Assembly: GCF_001887595.1 (NCBI RefSeq)
Contig: NZ_CP017480.1
Span: 3,872,001 to 3,936,000, forward strand
From: Luteibacter rhizovicinus DSM 16549
GTDB lineage: Bacteria; Pseudomonadota; Gammaproteobacteria; Xanthomonadales; Rhodanobacteraceae
Length of the DNA stretch: 64,000 nucleotides
Direction of reading: 5' to 3'
Shown: positions 62,261 through 64,000 of the stretch, piece by piece
How positions within the stretch are numbered: position 1 is the first letter of the stretch
Layout: each line of letters starts with the position of its first letter
The notes under the pieces: generated by a model
Databases searched by the model: none
What the model was told of the DNA's origin: nothing
Seen by the model: the letters and a program-made list of their open reading frames with translations, nothing else
Position numbers and translations under genes: made by a program

Positions 62261-63264
62261 CGCTGCTCGAGGCGCTGCGTGCCGACCCGTCGTCGTTCGA
62301 CTGGTTCGGGGCATTGCGGCGAATCGAGTGCGTCTATAAGGAGCATCCGCGGCTCGGTTATTCCGTGCGTCCGGCGGACGATCCCGTTCGCCTCGCGCAT
62401 ACGCCTTCGCTGGCTTTTGCAACGCGTAGCATCGACCGCGTCGAGACCGCTGAAGACCTGCCGCCGCGTATCCACAGCCTGATGCTGGGCTTGTGGGGGC
62501 CGAACGGCGCGTTGCCCCTGCACCTCACCGAGTACGCGCTGGAGCGTGAGCGACTCGCCCGCGACCGGACGTTCACCGCCTTCGCGGACGTGTTCCATCA
62601 CCGCATGCTCAGCCTCTTCTACCGCGCCTGGGCCGATGCACAGCCGACCGTGCAGATGGATCGACCCGAGGAGGATGCCTTTGCGCACTTCCTCGGCGCG
62701 CTGGTGGGCATCGACAGCCCGTCGCTGGCCGGACGCGATGCCTTGCCCGATCGGTTCCGCCGCTACATGGCCGGGCGCATCGTTGCCCAGGCGCGGAATG
62801 CCGAAGGCCTCGTGGCCTTGCTTGCCGCCTTCTTCGCCGTGCAGGTGCAGCTCGAGGAATTCGCAGTGGCCTGGCTGCCCCTGCCTGACGAGGGGCGCCT
62901 GCGTGTGGGCACGGCCATGGCTGGGCTAGGTACGACGGCGGTGCTCGGTGCCGCCGTGCGTAGCGCGCAGCATCGCTTTCGTATCCGCCTGGGGCCCATG
63001 GCGTTTGCCGATTACCGACGCTTCCTTCCCGGTGGTGAAGCCCTCGGCGAGTTGCTTGCCGCCGTGCGTTTCTATGTGGGAGACGCACTGGACTGGGACG
63101 TCCAACTGGTGCTTCGGCGCGACGAGGTGCCGCTGACGCATCTCGGACGCGGCGCCCGGATGGGCTTGTCCGCGTGGATGGGCCGGTTCGCCGGTCCTGG
63201 CGACGCCGACAACCTCGTCCTGCAACCCCTTTCTGTTTCACATCGATCGAGGATGCCATCGTGA
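62224..63264 (+). CDS. tssG: Type VI secretion baseplate protein TssG
   Basis: 346 residues from GTG 62224, GAGG seven bases upstream, inside the end of tss[36 protein letters not shown] and [40 protein letters not shown] are clear TssG (ImpH/VasB). Stop overlaps the GTG of tssH. Confidence 0.93.
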   Translation: MDGSFRHAPDSVALLEALRADPSSFDWFGALRRIECVYKEHPRLGYSVRPADDPVRLAHTPSLAFATRSIDRVETAEDLPPRIHSLMLGLWGPNGALPLHLTEYALERERLARDRTFTAFADVFHHRMLSLFYRAWADAQPTVQMDRPEEDAFAHFLGALVGIDSPSLAGRDALPDRFRRYMAGRIVAQARNAEGLVALLAAFFAVQVQLEEFAVAWLPLPDEGRLRVGTAMAGLGTTAVLGAAVRSAQHRFRIRLGPMAFADYRRFLPGGEALGELLAAVRFYVGDALDWDVQLVLRRDEVPLTHLGRGARMGLSAWMGRFAGPGDADNLVLQPLSVSHRSRMPS

Positions 63265-64000
63265 CCGACATCAGTCGTACTGCACTGTTCGGCAAGCTCA
63301 ACGCCGTTGCCTATGAAGCCATCGAAGGCGCCACGGTGGCCTGCCGCCTGCGCGGGCACCGCGAGGTCGAGCTCGTGCACTGGCTGCAGCAGATCCTGCA
63401 GCTAGGCGATTCCGATCTCCATCGAATCGTCCGTCACGTGGGCATCGATCCGTCGCGCCTCGCGCGCGATCTTCATGAGGCGCTGGAGCGCCTGCCGGGC
63501 GGTGCGAGCGCCGTGAGCGACCTCTCCGCCGATATCGAGGAAGCCGTCGAGCGCGCCTGGGTCTATGCCACGCTGAGCTTTGGCGAGACGCAGGTGCGTA
63601 CGGGCTATCTCGTCGCCGGCATCGTTCGCACGCGTCGCCTGCGTCATGTGCTGATCGGCATCTCGAACGAGTTCGCGAAGATCCGCGCGGAGGGCCTGGT
63701 CGAGGAGCTTCCGGGCATGATCGCCGGGTCTCGCGAAGAGCGCCTCGCCGCGACTGATGGGTTCCGCATGGGCCATGCCGCGGCGTCGGCGGACTCGCCC
63801 GCACCGGCCCAGATGGGCAAGCGGGAAGGCCTGCAGCGCTACACCGTCGACCTCACTGCGCAGGCGCGCGAGGGCAGGATCGACCCTGTCGTCGGTCGCG
63901 ACGATGAGATTCGCCAGGTCGTCGACATCCTCATGCGCCGCCGGCAGAACAATCCCATGCTGGTGGGCGAAGCGGGCGTCGGCAAGACCGCGGTGGTTGA
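63261..64000 (+). CDS. tssH: Type VI secretion ATPase TssH (ClpV), 5' part only
   Basis: Opens at GTG 63261 overlapping the tssG stop (GTGA) and stays open to the window edge, about 246 codons. Clp N-domain repeats occupy about 1-150 ([39 protein letters not shown]), then [34 protein letters not shown] and the Walker A GEAGVGKT near 238-245. ClpV disassembles the contracted sheath. Confidence 0.93.
   Translation, partial: MTDISRTALFGKLNAVAYEAIEGATVACRLRGHREVELVHWLQQILQLGDSDLHRIVRHVGIDPSRLARDLHEALERLPGGASAVSDLSADIEEAVERAWVYATLSFGETQVRTGYLVAGIVRTRRLRHVLIGISNEFAKIRAEGLVEELPGMIAGSREERLAATDGFRMGHAAASADSPAPAQMGKREGLQRYTVDLTAQAREGRIDPVVGRDDEIRQVVDILMRRRQNNPMLVGEAGVGKTAVV

Noticed and set aside
1..64000. 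tRNA, rRNA, CRISPR array, transposase or integrase
   Set aside because: No cloverleaf-like block ending in a tRNA acceptor, no regular spaced repeats, and no DDE or tyrosine recombinase motifs were seen on either strand. A structured search could still find small RNAs.

Overview
This window is GC-rich, gene-dense bacterial DNA. TonB-dependent uptake, a type VI secretion cluster and many reductases paired with LysR/AraC/HxlR/TetR regulators suggest a gammaproteobacterium of the Xanthomonadales (Rhodanobacteraceae, Luteibacter/Dyella-like). That assignment is inferred from gene style, not from a marker gene. I saw no rRNA, tRNA, CRISPR array, intact insertion sequence or integrase. No gene-free stretch exceeds about 300 bases.

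Layout. 0-9.9 kb: the tail of a RibD/DHFR-like reductase, a YjfI-like protein next to a flotillin-like SPFH protein, a TetR-controlled divergent region, a secreted DJ-1/PfpI protein, a metallo-beta-lactamase-fold hydrolase, and two MacB/FtsX-type permeases without an ATPase. 9.9-16.3 kb: a secreted protein, a decayed radical SAM gene behind a DEDDh exonuclease and a Toprim protein, a TonB-dependent receptor with a good ModE box upstream, and modE itself, divergent.

16-43.5 kb is dominated by stress and redox enzymes. Eight times a reductase or reductase operon stands back to back with its own regulator: SDR/LysR twice, SDR/HxlR twice, SDR/AraC, AKR/AraC, PNPO-ferredoxin reductase/LysR, and epimerase/F420-type reductase/TetR. 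Several intergenic gaps carry inverted repeats that could be operators. Three genes here or nearby are visibly broken: the radical SAM gene, a tandem F420-type reductase copy, and a DUF4198 gene.

43.5-54.6 kb is the most coherent system. Eight tightly packed minus-strand genes encode a Gfo/Idh/MocA dehydrogenase, an MFS symporter, three xylose-isomerase-like TIM barrels, a GMC flavoprotein with its Tat-signal subunit 3, and a secreted DUF1080 (3-keto-disaccharide hydrolase family) protein. A divergent LacI regulator has two TGTAAT-type operators in the shared promoter region, and a second, Tat-exported Gfo/Idh/MocA protein lies beyond it. Together this reads as a periplasmic pathway that oxidises glycosides at C3 and then cleaves and isomerises the 3-keto products.

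54.7-64 kb: a four-helix membrane protein, a DUF1877 protein, an unknown secreted protein, then a type VI secretion operon tssB-tssC-hcp-tssE-tssF-tssG-tssH that runs off the right edge inside tssH (clpV).
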